Source: a virus
Direction: 5' to 3' (one strand)
Length of the DNA: 26,219 nucleotides
Virus record (IMG/VR): IMGVR_UViG_3300031785_000049
Coordinates: 1 to 26,219 of that record
Part shown: positions 16,144 through 24,714 of the stretch, piece by piece
Layout of the letters: every line of letters starts with the position of its first letter
How positions within the stretch are numbered: the first letter of the stretch is position 1
The notes under the pieces: model-generated
What the model saw: only the letters and a program-made list of their open reading frames with translations
Told to the model about the DNA's origin: nothing
Database searches by the model: none
Program-made: the position numbers and the translations under genes

Positions 16144-17534
16144 TAACAATATATAAAGATGGTGAAGAAAGACAAATAGACAATTCAGACCTACAACTTT
16201 ATTTAGGAGATGGTTGGTCTACAAGTAAACCTGCACCAAGCAGAGGATTAGCAAACTGGGTTCATAGTGATAAGTTAGTTGCAGACTATGTATATACACA
16301 AGATGGTGTAGTTTATTTTGCTTATGATATATCAACTTTAGTTGGTTATCCTGCTTACATTTCTTATATTGCTAATGGTCTTACTGCTAATAGATACAAT
16401 ACTAATTGGGGTGTATCAGCAGATGGTGAGGACAGAGTAGGTCCAGCATTATCTAATACACCTCCTCCAGGAACAATAATACAAGACGCAAGTCTTACAA
16501 TGCAAGGTTTTAATATAGGCGGTAAGTTTGCACCTCAAGCAAATAATAATTTCTCTGATTTTGTGTTTGAAGGATTCGAAGAACTTAAAACTTCATATCC
16601 ATTTTTGTTTGATGAGATAAATGGTGAAGCTGTTGGTTTAACTTTATTGTTTCAATCATTAGCTTTAGGTACTTCTTTAACATCAGAACAACTTAGTAGA
16701 GCAGGTTTAACAACAGGTTATACACAAGGACAGTTAGATTTTTTAAACGCAACAGTATTAACTGGTGGTGATGACCCTCTATCATTTAATTTAAATGGTG
16801 AGACAGTAACTAATCAAAAATATGCAAAGTTACTTGGTACAAAAGAAGATGAATTGGTAGCAGCAATGAGTGACATTGGTATAAATGCAGATGCATTTAA
16901 AAAAGAAAATCCAGAACTATATAAAAATTTACTTGAACAAACAGTAAGAGGTAAGGTAGTTAATACTTTATTAGATGAGTACTTAGGGTTTGTATTAGGT
17001 ATTGAAGGATATGATTATGGTAAAGATAGTAGTTATTATCAAATATTTTCTGGTCCAAGAAGTGAATTAAATAATCCTACTTGGTCACAATCAAATGCTT
17101 CTTATACACAAGGAATTACTGCACAGAATCAAGCTATAAGATATATAGGTTTGGCACGTTGGAATGGATTATCAAGAGAAGAACAAAACAATCTAGTTGA
17201 ACTATATGCAAATGACCAAGGTACTTTTGATAGTACAATGCAACAAATGTTTGACAATGACCCAGTATGGGGAGAAAAGTTTGGTGGTAAAAATTTAAAT
17301 TACTCAATGGTAGTAGGTCCATATAAAAACTTTTGGCAAGGAACATTTGGAGAAGTAGCAGATGAACTTGATGAAACATTCCTTGAGGGTGTAGGTTTAT
17401 CGCAAATAGATGCTAGAAAAAAATATAGAACAAGTGCTTATAATCAAAAAAATGAATATTTTATGAATCAAATGGCAGAAAAAATAGCAGCATCATTAGG
17501 TGGTAATATGTTAAGAGATACTAGGATAGGATAA
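16140..17534 (+). CDS. Probable virion structural protein, 464 aa
   Basis: Starts in an ATGA overlap with the lysozyme and ends in a TAATG overlap with the next gene. The first 100 residues look beta-rich (MITIYKDGEERQIDNSDL start, then repeated aromatic strands), and the rest is helical with many Asn and Gln. No catalytic motif, signal peptide or membrane helix was found. I do not recognise the family. Tight coupling with the lysozyme and two other unknown late genes makes an internal core or tail role most likely. Confidence 0.68.
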   Translation: MITIYKDGEERQIDNSDLQLYLGDGWSTSKPAPSRGLANWVHSDKLVADYVYTQDGVVYFAYDISTLVGYPAYISYIANGLTANRYNTNWGVSADGEDRVGPALSNTPPPGTIIQDASLTMQGFNIGGKFAPQANNNFSDFVFEGFEELKTSYPFLFDEINGEAVGLTLLFQSLALGTSLTSEQLSRAGLTTGYTQGQLDFLNATVLTGGDDPLSFNLNGETVTNQKYAKLLGTKEDELVAAMSDIGINADAFKKENPELYKNLLEQTVRGKVVNTLLDEYLGFVLGIEGYDYGKDSSYYQIFSGPRSELNNPTWSQSNASYTQGITAQNQAIRYIGLARWNGLSREEQNNLVELYANDQGTFDSTMQQMFDNDPVWGEKFGGKNLNYSMVVGPYKNFWQGTFGEVADELDETFLEGVGLSQIDARKKYRTSAYNQKNEYFMNQMAEKIAASLGGNMLRDTRIG

Positions 17535-18634
17535 TGCCAATACTTTCATTTTACAGAAGAGACCAACTTACACCAATAACTGTTGATACTGATACAGACG
17601 CTGGAGAAAGAATGGCAGCAGATTTAGAAGGTGCAGGATACTATCAAGATGAAGAAAGAGCTATTAGAGAATCACAATCATTAGTTGGTGGTTTAAACTA
17701 CACAGCACCTGCAGGAGAAACACCTACTGTAGAAGAAGAAGAGCCTGTTAATTTAAGTCCTAATCAAGTTTATTTACGTTTACCATGGCTTAAAGCATTT
17801 GCTGGTAGCAATGCAGATAAGTTAGTTGATGCATACATAAAAGGATATATAGAAGGAGATGCATCAGAAACAGCAGCAACTGCAGCAATGAGAGAAATAC
17901 CAGAATACAATACAGTATTTCCTGGTATTGTCAATGCAGAAACAGGAGCTATAAGAATGTCAGAAGGTTCTTATGTTGCTGGTTTTGAACAAATAAAAGC
18001 ATCTCTTGTTGGTCAAGGTTTAGGTGGTTATGCAAAACAAAAAGGAAAAGAAATATATGCAACTATGGTTGGCAATCAAGTTTCACCTAATGAATATATA
18101 AATAGAGTTACAACTGTTAGAAGTAGAATATTTGACAGAATGGATGAAGGTATGAAACAAAATATTGTATCAGCATATAATGATTATTATTCAAAGGAAT
18201 TAGGAGAACAGGTACAATTAGAAGAATCATCAATATTAGCTTTAGCTATAGACCCTAATCTTAATACTGAGATATTACAAAAAAGATTAAATGCATCGGA
18301 GTTAGGTGCTGTATATACAACTGAAGTAGGAGAAGATGTATCTCTTCAAAGAATACAAGAGTTTACACAAGCAGGTATTACATTAGGTAGAGCTAGAACA
18401 CAGTTTGCACAAGCTGCTACTACAGCAAGATTATTAGGAAGTATGGCTAGAAGACAAAATAGAAATACTACAGTAGGTACAGCTTCTAACGTATTAGATG
18501 CAACATTATTTAAAGATGATGATTTAATGCAAGAAATAGCAGCAATAGAAGCTCAAAGTATATCTGGTAGTTCTATAGCTACTGGTGCATACAAAACACA
18601 ATCAGGTAGAGTAACAGGTCTTACAGAAAATTAA
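17534..18634 (+). CDS. Probable virion structural protein, 366 aa
   Basis: N-terminus MPILSFYRRDQLTPITVD, a Glu-rich linker (residues about 62-72), then a helical body with the segment IPEYNTVFPGIVNAETGAIRM (first 20 residues of it near 125-144) and a following YVAGFEQIKASL helix. I recall similar stretches in structural proteins of marine podovirus-like phages. The C-terminal third is Ala/Arg-rich (LLGSMARRQNRNTT). It is the last gene before a 198-bp gap and a likely promoter, so it closes the internal-protein block. No enzymatic motif was seen. Confidence 0.7.
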   Translation: MPILSFYRRDQLTPITVDTDTDAGERMAADLEGAGYYQDEERAIRESQSLVGGLNYTAPAGETPTVEEEEPVNLSPNQVYLRLPWLKAFAGSNADKLVDAYIKGYIEGDASETAATAAMREIPEYNTVFPGIVNAETGAIRMSEGSYVAGFEQIKASLVGQGLGGYAKQKGKEIYATMVGNQVSPNEYINRVTTVRSRIFDRMDEGMKQNIVSAYNDYYSKELGEQVQLEESSILALAIDPNLNTEILQKRLNASELGAVYTTEVGEDVSLQRIQEFTQAGITLGRARTQFAQAATTARLLGSMARRQNRNTTVGTASNVLDATLFKDDDLMQEIAAIEAQSISGSSIATGAYKTQSGRVTGLTEN

Positions 18635-18643
18635 ATCTAAACC

Positions 18644-18672
18644 TTTACTTTAGATTCTAAATATTGTATACT
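18644..18672 (+). promoter_or_regulatory. Promoter for the scaffold-capsid unit
   Basis: A -35 box TTTACT (18644-18649, 4 of 6) and a -10 box TATACT (18667-18672, 5 of 6) are separated by exactly 17 bases in the only sizeable gap of the late module. It lies just upstream of the scaffold and major capsid genes, which need the highest expression. The -10 box runs into a CTATATATAGT palindrome (18671-18681) that also occurs at 340-350. Confidence 0.5.
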
Positions 18673-18679
18673 ATATATA

Positions 18680-18745
18680 GTGCCTGACGAGTTCGGCACA
18701 CAAAATATAGGGTCGTAAACAGTTGGTTATCCAAGGTGTCCAACT
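18680..18745 (+). other. Two hairpins in the scaffold-capsid leader
   Basis: GTGCC (18680-18684) pairs with GGCAC (18695-18699), extendable with two G-T/A-T pairs. AGTTGG (18721-18726) pairs with CCAACT (18740-18745) around a 13-base loop. If transcription starts near 18680, the first hairpin is at the mRNA 5' end and may stabilise it. No T-run follows either, so neither is a clear terminator. Confidence 0.4.
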
Positions 18746-18751
18746 AGTACC

Positions 18752-18808
18752 AAAATCCCTTGCGAAATCCCTTTTAATTACCTAGCGATTATTGTCATGG
18801 GATTTTTT
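18752..18808 (+). other. Terminator-like stem with two competing left arms
   Basis: The sequence AAATCCCTT occurs twice (18753-18761 and 18765-18773). Either copy can pair with GGGATTTTTT (18799-18808): AAAATCCC at 18752-18759 gives 8 bp, and AAATCCC at 18765-18771 gives 7 bp. The right arm ends in a T-run, as in an intrinsic terminator or attenuator. The stem is AT-rich and the loop long, so strength is doubtful. It lies in the leader of the scaffold gene. Confidence 0.35.
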
Positions 18809-18832
18809 ATGCTAGAGAAAATGGAGAAAATA

Positions 18833-19321
18833 ATGGAAGAAATAAACCAAGAAGAAACAAAAGAAGAAACTACAGTAGAAGAAGTTATAGACGAATCTAC
18901 AGATGGTATTAAACAACTTAGAGATGAGTACAAAAAGCTAAAGGCTGAAAACAAAGCGTTTAAAGCCAATGCCATGAATAATGCATTGAGTTCTTTAGGA
19001 CTACAAGCAGATAAAGGAATAGGAAAAGCTGTTACAAAACTCTATACAGGTGATGTCACAGTAGAAGCAATACAGGATTTTGTTGCAAAAGAGTTTGGAG
19101 AAGTTAGTAGTTCCACACAACCTGCAGCACCTGTTGATATGACTCAGAATGTAGTGGAAGCTCAATCACGTGTTGAGACTTTAAATCAAATTGGTGTAAA
19201 TGCAGAACCTGTTGATGTACAAGCAGAGTTTGCACAATTCGTTAGAGATTCCAACGCTAAACCAAGAGATACTATCAACGCTAAATTGCGTATGTTAGAC
19301 ACTCTTAAAGAAGATAAGTAA
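18833..19321 (+). CDS. Scaffold-like protein
   Basis: Probably the internal scaffold that guides capsid shell assembly and then leaves. It is small (162 aa from this start), with a strongly acidic N-terminus (EETKEETTVEEV), a coiled-coil stretch (QLRDEYKKLKAENKAFKAN, residues about 28-46) and a helical C-terminus, and it sits directly upstream of the major capsid gene. In-frame ATGs exist at 18797, 18809, 18821 and 18833. I prefer 18833 because GGAG (18823-18826) lies 6 bases before it; the others lack a good ribosome binding site, and the first lies inside the terminator-like stem. The family assignment rests on composition and position, not a conserved motif. Confidence 0.75.
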   Translation: MEEINQEETKEETTVEEVIDESTDGIKQLRDEYKKLKAENKAFKANAMNNALSSLGLQADKGIGKAVTKLYTGDVTVEAIQDFVAKEFGEVSSSTQPAAPVDMTQNVVEAQSRVETLNQIGVNAEPVDVQAEFAQFVRDSNAKPRDTINAKLRMLDTLKEDK

Positions 19322-19343
19322 TAATTTATAGGAGAAGATAAAA

Positions 19344-20462
19344 ATGGCAGACATATCGTTAACAAATAATACGATTTATGCACAAAACATTAATAACTTC
19401 ACTGGTGAATTGTTTAAAGTCGGTGGTCAAAGGACACCTCTATTATCTGCAGTTGGTGGTTTAAATGGTGGTAAGACATTAAACTCTACATTTTGGCAAG
19501 TCCAAGTAGAAGATAATGCTACCGTTTCAACAGAACCAACTAAAGGACAAGAAGGTTCTTCACCTACAGAATACCTTGGAAGAGACAGAGCTGCTTACAC
19601 ATATGTAACTCAAATTTTCCACAAAGGTGTACAAATGACATATACCGCTTTAGCATCTACACAAAACCAAAATCCTTTTGATTTATCAGACAATATTGCT
19701 AACGCCTCCGATGGAGACGGTACAACAACTGCTGGTGATAAATTGGCTCTTTTTGGTGGTAGCCCAGTGGCAGATGAATTTGCTTTCCAGATGGAAAAAG
19801 CAATGGAAAAAGTAGCAAGAGAAGTTGAGTGGTTTGCATTTAATGGTTCTTTCTCAGATGGTGCTAACACAACACCTGGGTCAGGAACTAGAGAAATGTA
19901 CGGTCTTGACGTGTGGATAACACTAAACAAGAACGCTTCAAACTCAGCAGCAGTTAACCCATTAGGTGGTAACTGTTACTACAACGACACAGCAGGTGAC
20001 GGCAGTGGTTCAACACAAGTCATCTCTTTCGCAACTATATCAGGTGCGTTAAAGAGAATGTATGACAACCATGCACCAATGTCTAACCCTGTGCTTGCTG
20101 TTAGTCCAAAGCAACTTCTAGACCTAAACAATGAACTTGTTAAAGGTACAGTTGATATAGCAGGAACAATTATTCCTAGAGATAGGAATGTTGCTGGTTT
20201 GGATATTGATACAGTTGTAACCCCATTCGGTTCAATCGGAATGATGGTTATCGACCCTGATATCCTACCTGATAACACTGCTTTCATCTTAGACTTAGCT
20301 TACATACAACCAGTATTTACCAATATCCCTGGATATGGAACTGTGTTCGTACGTGACATTGACCAAGATGCAAACGCTAGAATTGGAAAAGCAATTTATA
20401 TGGAGATGGGATTCGAGTTCGGACCTCCTTCATATCACTGCAAAATTCAAGCAGTATCGTAA
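19344..20462 (+). CDS. Major capsid protein, SU10/DUF5309-like
   Basis: Forms the icosahedral shell. The 372-aa protein shows features I associate with the SU10-type (DUF5309) capsid family of the HK97 fold: an N-terminal TPLLSAVGGLNGG segment near residues 31-44, a FWQVQVED strand, and a beta-rich C-terminal half with DTVVTPFGSIGMMVIDPDIL (about 288-307) and a late LDLAYIQPVF strand. A GGAGA ribosome binding site is well placed. Codons look somewhat richer in C and G than in neighbouring genes, which suits high expression. It follows the scaffold gene and ends 16 bases before a strong terminator, so scaffold and capsid form one transcription unit. Confidence 0.88.
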   Translation: MADISLTNNTIYAQNINNFTGELFKVGGQRTPLLSAVGGLNGGKTLNSTFWQVQVEDNATVSTEPTKGQEGSSPTEYLGRDRAAYTYVTQIFHKGVQMTYTALASTQNQNPFDLSDNIANASDGDGTTTAGDKLALFGGSPVADEFAFQMEKAMEKVAREVEWFAFNGSFSDGANTTPGSGTREMYGLDVWITLNKNASNSAAVNPLGGNCYYNDTAGDGSGSTQVISFATISGALKRMYDNHAPMSNPVLAVSPKQLLDLNNELVKGTVDIAGTIIPRDRNVAGLDIDTVVTPFGSIGMMVIDPDILPDNTAFILDLAYIQPVFTNIPGYGTVFVRDIDQDANARIGKAIYMEMGFEFGPPSYHCKIQAVS

Positions 20463-20478
20463 TTTAATATTGAAGATT

Positions 20479-20510
20479 AGGGTGGAACTCCACCTCCACC
20501 CTTTTCTTCT
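20479..20510 (+). terminator. Rho-independent terminator after the capsid gene
   Basis: AGGGTGG (20479-20485) pairs perfectly with CCACCCT (20496-20502) around a 10-base loop, followed by TTTTCTTCT. An inner GGTGG/CCACC pairing is also possible. It is the clearest intrinsic terminator in the window. It would limit read-through from the capsid gene into the tail genes, keeping capsid transcripts the most abundant. Confidence 0.8.
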
Positions 20511-20527
20511 GCTATAGTAAGGAAGAT

Positions 20528-20860
20528 ATGATTAAATCAAAAGAATGTTTAATAGATATTTCAGCAGATAACAGCAACTCACTCGGAGTGCAAACTGAAG
20601 GAATGTTACTTTGTGGTATACAATTTCCTGCAGCAATGACAGGTTCTAATATTTCATTTGACTTTGCTTTAGATAACTCAACATGGGTTGATGTAAAAGA
20701 AACAGATGGAACTGATGTTACCTATACTGTTTCAGCAGGAGACATTTTAAGAGTTGACCCTTCAGGTTGGGCTTTTGCAAGCAATGGCTATATAAGAATT
20801 ACATCTGATGGAAACGAAGCTGCAGATAGAAAATTAATATTACACTTTAGACACAGTTAG
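20528..20860 (+). CDS. Small beta-rich virion protein, 110 aa
   Basis: Predominantly beta-strand, with a TEGMLLCGIQFPAAMTGSNI segment (residues about 23-42) and a DPSGWAFASNGYIRI segment (about 77-91). I recall similar small proteins next to capsid genes in marine phages, usually of unknown function. It has an AAGGA ribosome binding site and lies just after the capsid terminator. A capsid decoration or head-completion role is plausible from position and fold type only. Confidence 0.7.
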   Translation: MIKSKECLIDISADNSNSLGVQTEGMLLCGIQFPAAMTGSNISFDFALDNSTWVDVKETDGTDVTYTVSAGDILRVDPSGWAFASNGYIRITSDGNEAADRKLILHFRHS

Positions 20861-20868
20861 GAGGACCA

Positions 20869-21879
20869 ATGAGTACAGACATTGGAGGTCTTGTCGACAG
20901 AGTGTATAGAGAATATTTAGAACCTATGGATGACTTAGTTAGTTATACTACGTTATCTACAGGAATAAATGACTCAGTAACAAGCGTTGTCTTTGAAGGA
21001 GATATGTTATCTATTGAAGAAGAAGATGCATTAGACAAAGGTACAGTAATAGAAATAAATCAAGAACTTATGATATGTACTGATTTAAACTCTGTTACAA
21101 ATACAATAACTGTTAAAAGAGGAGCTAGAGGGACAACAGCATCAGCTCATACAGCAGGTGATATTATAAAAATAGCTCCACCATTTCCTAGAAAAAATGT
21201 TTTTGATGCTGTAAAAGACCAGATAAATAATTTATTTCCTACATTGTTTGCAGTTGAAACTCAATCTGTGACTACAGGAGATGGATATACATTACTTGGT
21301 GCATACAATGATGTAGGTACACATAACTATATTGTTTCTATTATTGGTGCTATATCACAATATACAGATTTTAGTAGTAACTCTGATACTACTGGTGTAA
21401 AGTTTTCTAATGTAGCATGTAGTTTAGTAGAGTTACCAAATCCTTTTACATACAATGATAGTGATGGAGTATCAAGAACATTTACTTATTCTTCAGGACC
21501 ATCAGTTGTACATGCAATACAATTTTCTGGTATAAATACAGGTCATACAGCTTTTGTTACATTTAAGAAAAAATTTATAGAACCTACAGCAGAAACAGAT
21601 ACTCTAACAAGTATTGGATTAGAACAAGAGTATGAGCCTATTATTATGGCAGGTGTTGCAGCACAAATGTTAGCTGGAAGAGATATACCTGCTGCTACAA
21701 CAGATTACATATCTGACCAACTTGCTGTATCTAACTACCCTGTAGGTAGTTCTAACAGTATAAGAAACTCTTTGCTACAATATCAACAGTTATTAGTGAA
21801 TCAAGCTAGAAAGTTCTTAAGAGCAAAATATCCTGAATCAGTTTCTGTTGATGGATTGGTATTTGGAATACAGTCCTAA
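20869..21879 (+). CDS. Head-tail connector-like protein
   Basis: A 336-aa protein with strong GGAGG ribosome binding site. It begins with a helix (IGGLVDRVYREYLEPMDDLV), then a beta segment GTVIEINQELMICTD and an ITVKRGARGTTASAHTAGDI motif (start near residue 80) common in phage neck and fibre proteins. A FPRKNVFDAVKDQI helix follows, and the C-terminal third is helical. The order after capsid and before the main tail protein matches an adaptor or tail-tube-like protein of podoviruses. I cannot tell which from sequence alone. The stop overlaps the next ATG (TAATG). Confidence 0.65.
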   Translation: MSTDIGGLVDRVYREYLEPMDDLVSYTTLSTGINDSVTSVVFEGDMLSIEEEDALDKGTVIEINQELMICTDLNSVTNTITVKRGARGTTASAHTAGDIIKIAPPFPRKNVFDAVKDQINNLFPTLFAVETQSVTTGDGYTLLGAYNDVGTHNYIVSIIGAISQYTDFSSNSDTTGVKFSNVACSLVELPNPFTYNDSDGVSRTFTYSSGPSVVHAIQFSGINTGHTAFVTFKKKFIEPTAETDTLTSIGLEQEYEPIIMAGVAAQMLAGRDIPAATTDYISDQLAVSNYPVGSSNSIRNSLLQYQQLLVNQARKFLRAKYPESVSVDGLVFGIQS

Positions 21880-23810
21880 TGCCTAGGATAGCTACAACAA
21901 TAAATATTAGTAATCCAAAAAGATATGGATACGATTTAAAACTTGATGATATTTTATTAAGAAGTGCAGTTGGTCCTAATAGAGATATGACTATACAATC
22001 TACAGATGTTACAGAGTCTGGAATAAATGTAAGGCAAAACGCAGAAGACTTTACAACAGGTGTTGGTCGTATCTTTTCTAGAAATAATTTTTCTGGTGGT
22101 TCAAATTTAGATACTGCACACAGAACAAATGGTACAGATTCAGACACAACAAGATTTTGGGACAGTCAATGTGTAGATGTTTTTAATAGTGATTTAGGAA
22201 GTTCATACTCAGTAAGTTTATTGCATACTACAGCTAATAATCGTGCATTAACATCTACTGATGATGATAACTACATGGCAACAGTTGGTACTAAAATATA
22301 TGTATCTGATGATACAACACTTTATGTATCAGAAGATGGTGGACTTAACTGGTCTACAGTATCATTAAACCTTACATCAGGATATCAAATAAAAGGTTTA
22401 GCTTCTTATGGTACAGATTTATATATAACTGCAAACAATGGTGGTGCTGGAGAGATTGAGTTATTACCTTCAGGAAGTTCATCAACACAAAAAATGTCTG
22501 CTGCTGTGTATGACAAAATATGGTCAGTTAAAAATCAATTTTTAGTTTCTATTGGTAATGCAATACATGCTTACGATGGTAATACTACTGTTGGTTCTGC
22601 GATTATAACATTAGGTACAGGAGAAACATTTACTGATGTTTGTGATGCAGGTGCAGTTATATTAGCTACTGCAACTGATGGATATATATATTCAATCAAA
22701 GATATATCTGGAGTGTTAACTGCAAAAGGAGAAACAGAAATAGCTGGTGAATCACCAACATGTGTTGTTGAATCTCAGGGAATAATTTTTTATGGAACTA
22801 AAACTGCTTCTACAGGAAGTAAAACTATTGGAAGATTATATCGTGCTGATTTAACAGTATCTGATGACTTGTATGTTTTAACAGGAAATCAATTAATTAA
22901 AGAGTGGGATGAAGATGGTATTGATAACGCACCTTATGCTCTGTATACAACAAGAGATTCTGTATATACAGGCATAAAAGAATCAGGTAGTACGGCTTAT
23001 TTATGGAGATATTATTTACCTACTGCTGGTATAGCTAGATATTACAAAGCTAATGCTGGTGGTAATGTTTATAGTATTTGTCAGGTCAATGAAAAATTTA
23101 CATTTACTGTTTCTGCAAGCGGTGTATATACACAAACATCTGCATTTGAAAGCACAGGATATTTAGTTTTGCCTGCTGCAGATTTTTACACAGCAGAAGA
23201 AAAACAGTGGGTAGGTGCAGAAATATCTACAGAGTTACTACCAGCAGATACAACAGTTAGTTTAGCTTTTTCTACTAAATTTGAATCTTTAAATGATGTA
23301 AGTGATAGTTCTTATAAGACTGCTATTACTCAAGCAAGTGGTACAGGAGACCAAGAAAACCAGATAGAAGAAGTAGCAAGATATATAGTTGGTAAACTAA
23401 CTTTATCTACAACTAATACATCAAATACACCTAAAGTAAAATCAGTACAATTTAGAGCATTACCAAGACCAGAAACTGTAGTAGCACAAATACCTATAAA
23501 TATATCAGATAGAGTCCATAGACCTGGAAGGAAACCTGTAAAAGTAAAAGGACTAGGAGATGCTTTATATAACACTTTAAGAGATAAAGAAGGTGATGCT
23601 GTTACATTAGAAATATTTGACCCTAATGAAATTATAAGAGGTGTTGTAGAAAGAATAAGTTATCCTGTACAATCTAATACAGAAGTAGGAAGTGTAGTAC
23701 AATATGCTATAATTACTGTGCGTGGTACTAGACAGAATGTTGTTACTGATGTAACTTCTGCACAAGTGTTTGGTATAAACGCATTAGGATTTATGAAATT
23801 TGGAGCATAG
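21879..23810 (+). CDS. Tail protein with beta-propeller-like body (nozzle candidate)
   Basis: A 643-aa beta-rich protein. Residues 151-158 read SEDGGLNW, fitting the Asp-box pattern S-x-D-x-G-x-x-W typical of beta-propeller blades, and the region from about 105 to 450 has repeated short strands compatible with a propeller. The C-terminal part (about 545-610) has KVKGLGDALYNTLRDKEG, then a VTLEIFDPNEIIRGVVERI segment that resembles ring-forming tail-tip domains. Podovirus nozzle proteins (T7 gp12 role) also carry propellers, and its place after the connector fits. Nozzle is an inference; a generic tail-tip protein is the alternative. Confidence 0.65.
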   Translation: MPRIATTINISNPKRYGYDLKLDDILLRSAVGPNRDMTIQSTDVTESGINVRQNAEDFTTGVGRIFSRNNFSGGSNLDTAHRTNGTDSDTTRFWDSQCVDVFNSDLGSSYSVSLLHTTANNRALTSTDDDNYMATVGTKIYVSDDTTLYVSEDGGLNWSTVSLNLTSGYQIKGLASYGTDLYITANNGGAGEIELLPSGSSSTQKMSAAVYDKIWSVKNQFLVSIGNAIHAYDGNTTVGSAIITLGTGETFTDVCDAGAVILATATDGYIYSIKDISGVLTAKGETEIAGESPTCVVESQGIIFYGTKTASTGSKTIGRLYRADLTVSDDLYVLTGNQLIKEWDEDGIDNAPYALYTTRDSVYTGIKESGSTAYLWRYYLPTAGIARYYKANAGGNVYSICQVNEKFTFTVSASGVYTQTSAFESTGYLVLPAADFYTAEEKQWVGAEISTELLPADTTVSLAFSTKFESLNDVSDSSYKTAITQASGTGDQENQIEEVARYIVGKLTLSTTNTSNTPKVKSVQFRALPRPETVVAQIPINISDRVHRPGRKPVKVKGLGDALYNTLRDKEGDAVTLEIFDPNEIIRGVVERISYPVQSNTEVGSVVQYAIITVRGTRQNVVTDVTSAQVFGINALGFMKFGA

Positions 23811-24713
23811 ATGACAGCACAAGAAGTAAAATTTGCGAACTTTTTTGAGACAACATTAAATGGTGTATTAGCATCAGGTAGTACATCAGCAAATTTAACT
23901 TCAGCTCCAACTTCAAATGGAACATCTAACATTGCTGCACCATATTATTTAGTAATAGACCCTGATAGTGCATCTAACAGAGAAGTTGTATTAGTTACTG
24001 GTGCATCAGGAACAACATTATCTGCAATTACTAGAGATGTAGAAACTAGATATACTTCAGACCCTACACATGCAGATGGAACTGTAGTACGTATGGCAGT
24101 TGTAAAAGAAATGTTTGAAGATATTCACGACAGAATTGATGCTGGTCCTACATCAATAGCTGCAACAATTATTGCTGATGGAAGTATAAGTAATACAGAG
24201 TTCCAATATCTCAATAATGCAAGTTCTAATATTCAAGCACAGATAGATGGTATTACTGCAGGTACTGCATCACAAACTATTGTTATTACAGTAAAAGTAG
24301 CAGATGATGGCTCAGGTAGTCAGAATGTATTTTACTTTTTATCAGGCACTGATTCAGGTGCAGGTACAAGGTCATCTAATTTTATATTTCAATTAGGTTT
24401 TAAATACAAATTTGATTTATCAGATAGTTCTTTATCAGGACATAACTTTAAATTTTCTACAACAAGAGATGGTACTCATGGCGGAGGTTCAGAGTTTACA
24501 ACTAATGTAACATCTAGTGGTAGTCCTGGAAGTGCTAATGCTTATCAGCAAATAGAAATTACACCTGAAACTTTAGGAATTGCAGGAGCAACATCTAAAT
24601 TATATTACTACTGCTCTACAGGTGGACACACAGGAATGGGTGGACAAGGTGAGGTAACACTGTACCCAGGTGCAGGTACAACACTAGGAATGGTCTTAGC
24701 GTTAGGAGGATAA
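23811..24713 (+). CDS. Tail fibre protein with C-terminal cupredoxin-like domain
   Basis: Starts immediately after the preceding stop. Residues 1-110 are beta-rich, including a REVVLVTGASGTTLSAITRD motif common near the N-terminus of marine phage fibres. Residues 128-148 (ISNTEFQYLNN...NIQAQID) form a helix typical of trimeric fibre shafts. The C-terminal domain (about 155-287) looks like a cupredoxin: GHNFKFS places H211 as azurin places its first copper ligand, and YYYCSTGGHTGMGG gives C268, H273 and M276, the complete type-I copper set. Copper binding is inferred, not proven. It likely contributes to host recognition or tail stability. The next gene starts 1 base after its stop. Confidence 0.75.
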   Translation: MTAQEVKFANFFETTLNGVLASGSTSANLTSAPTSNGTSNIAAPYYLVIDPDSASNREVVLVTGASGTTLSAITRDVETRYTSDPTHADGTVVRMAVVKEMFEDIHDRIDAGPTSIAATIIADGSISNTEFQYLNNASSNIQAQIDGITAGTASQTIVITVKVADDGSGSQNVFYFLSGTDSGAGTRSSNFIFQLGFKYKFDLSDSSLSGHNFKFSTTRDGTHGGGSEFTTNVTSSGSPGSANAYQQIEITPETLGIAGATSKLYYYCSTGGHTGMGGQGEVTLYPGAGTTLGMVLALGG

Positions 24714-24714
24714 T

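Noticed and set aside
18797-18832. Earlier ATGs for the scaffold gene
   Set aside because: None has a good ribosome binding site and the first is buried in the terminator-like stem; 18833 is preceded by GGAG at 6 bases.
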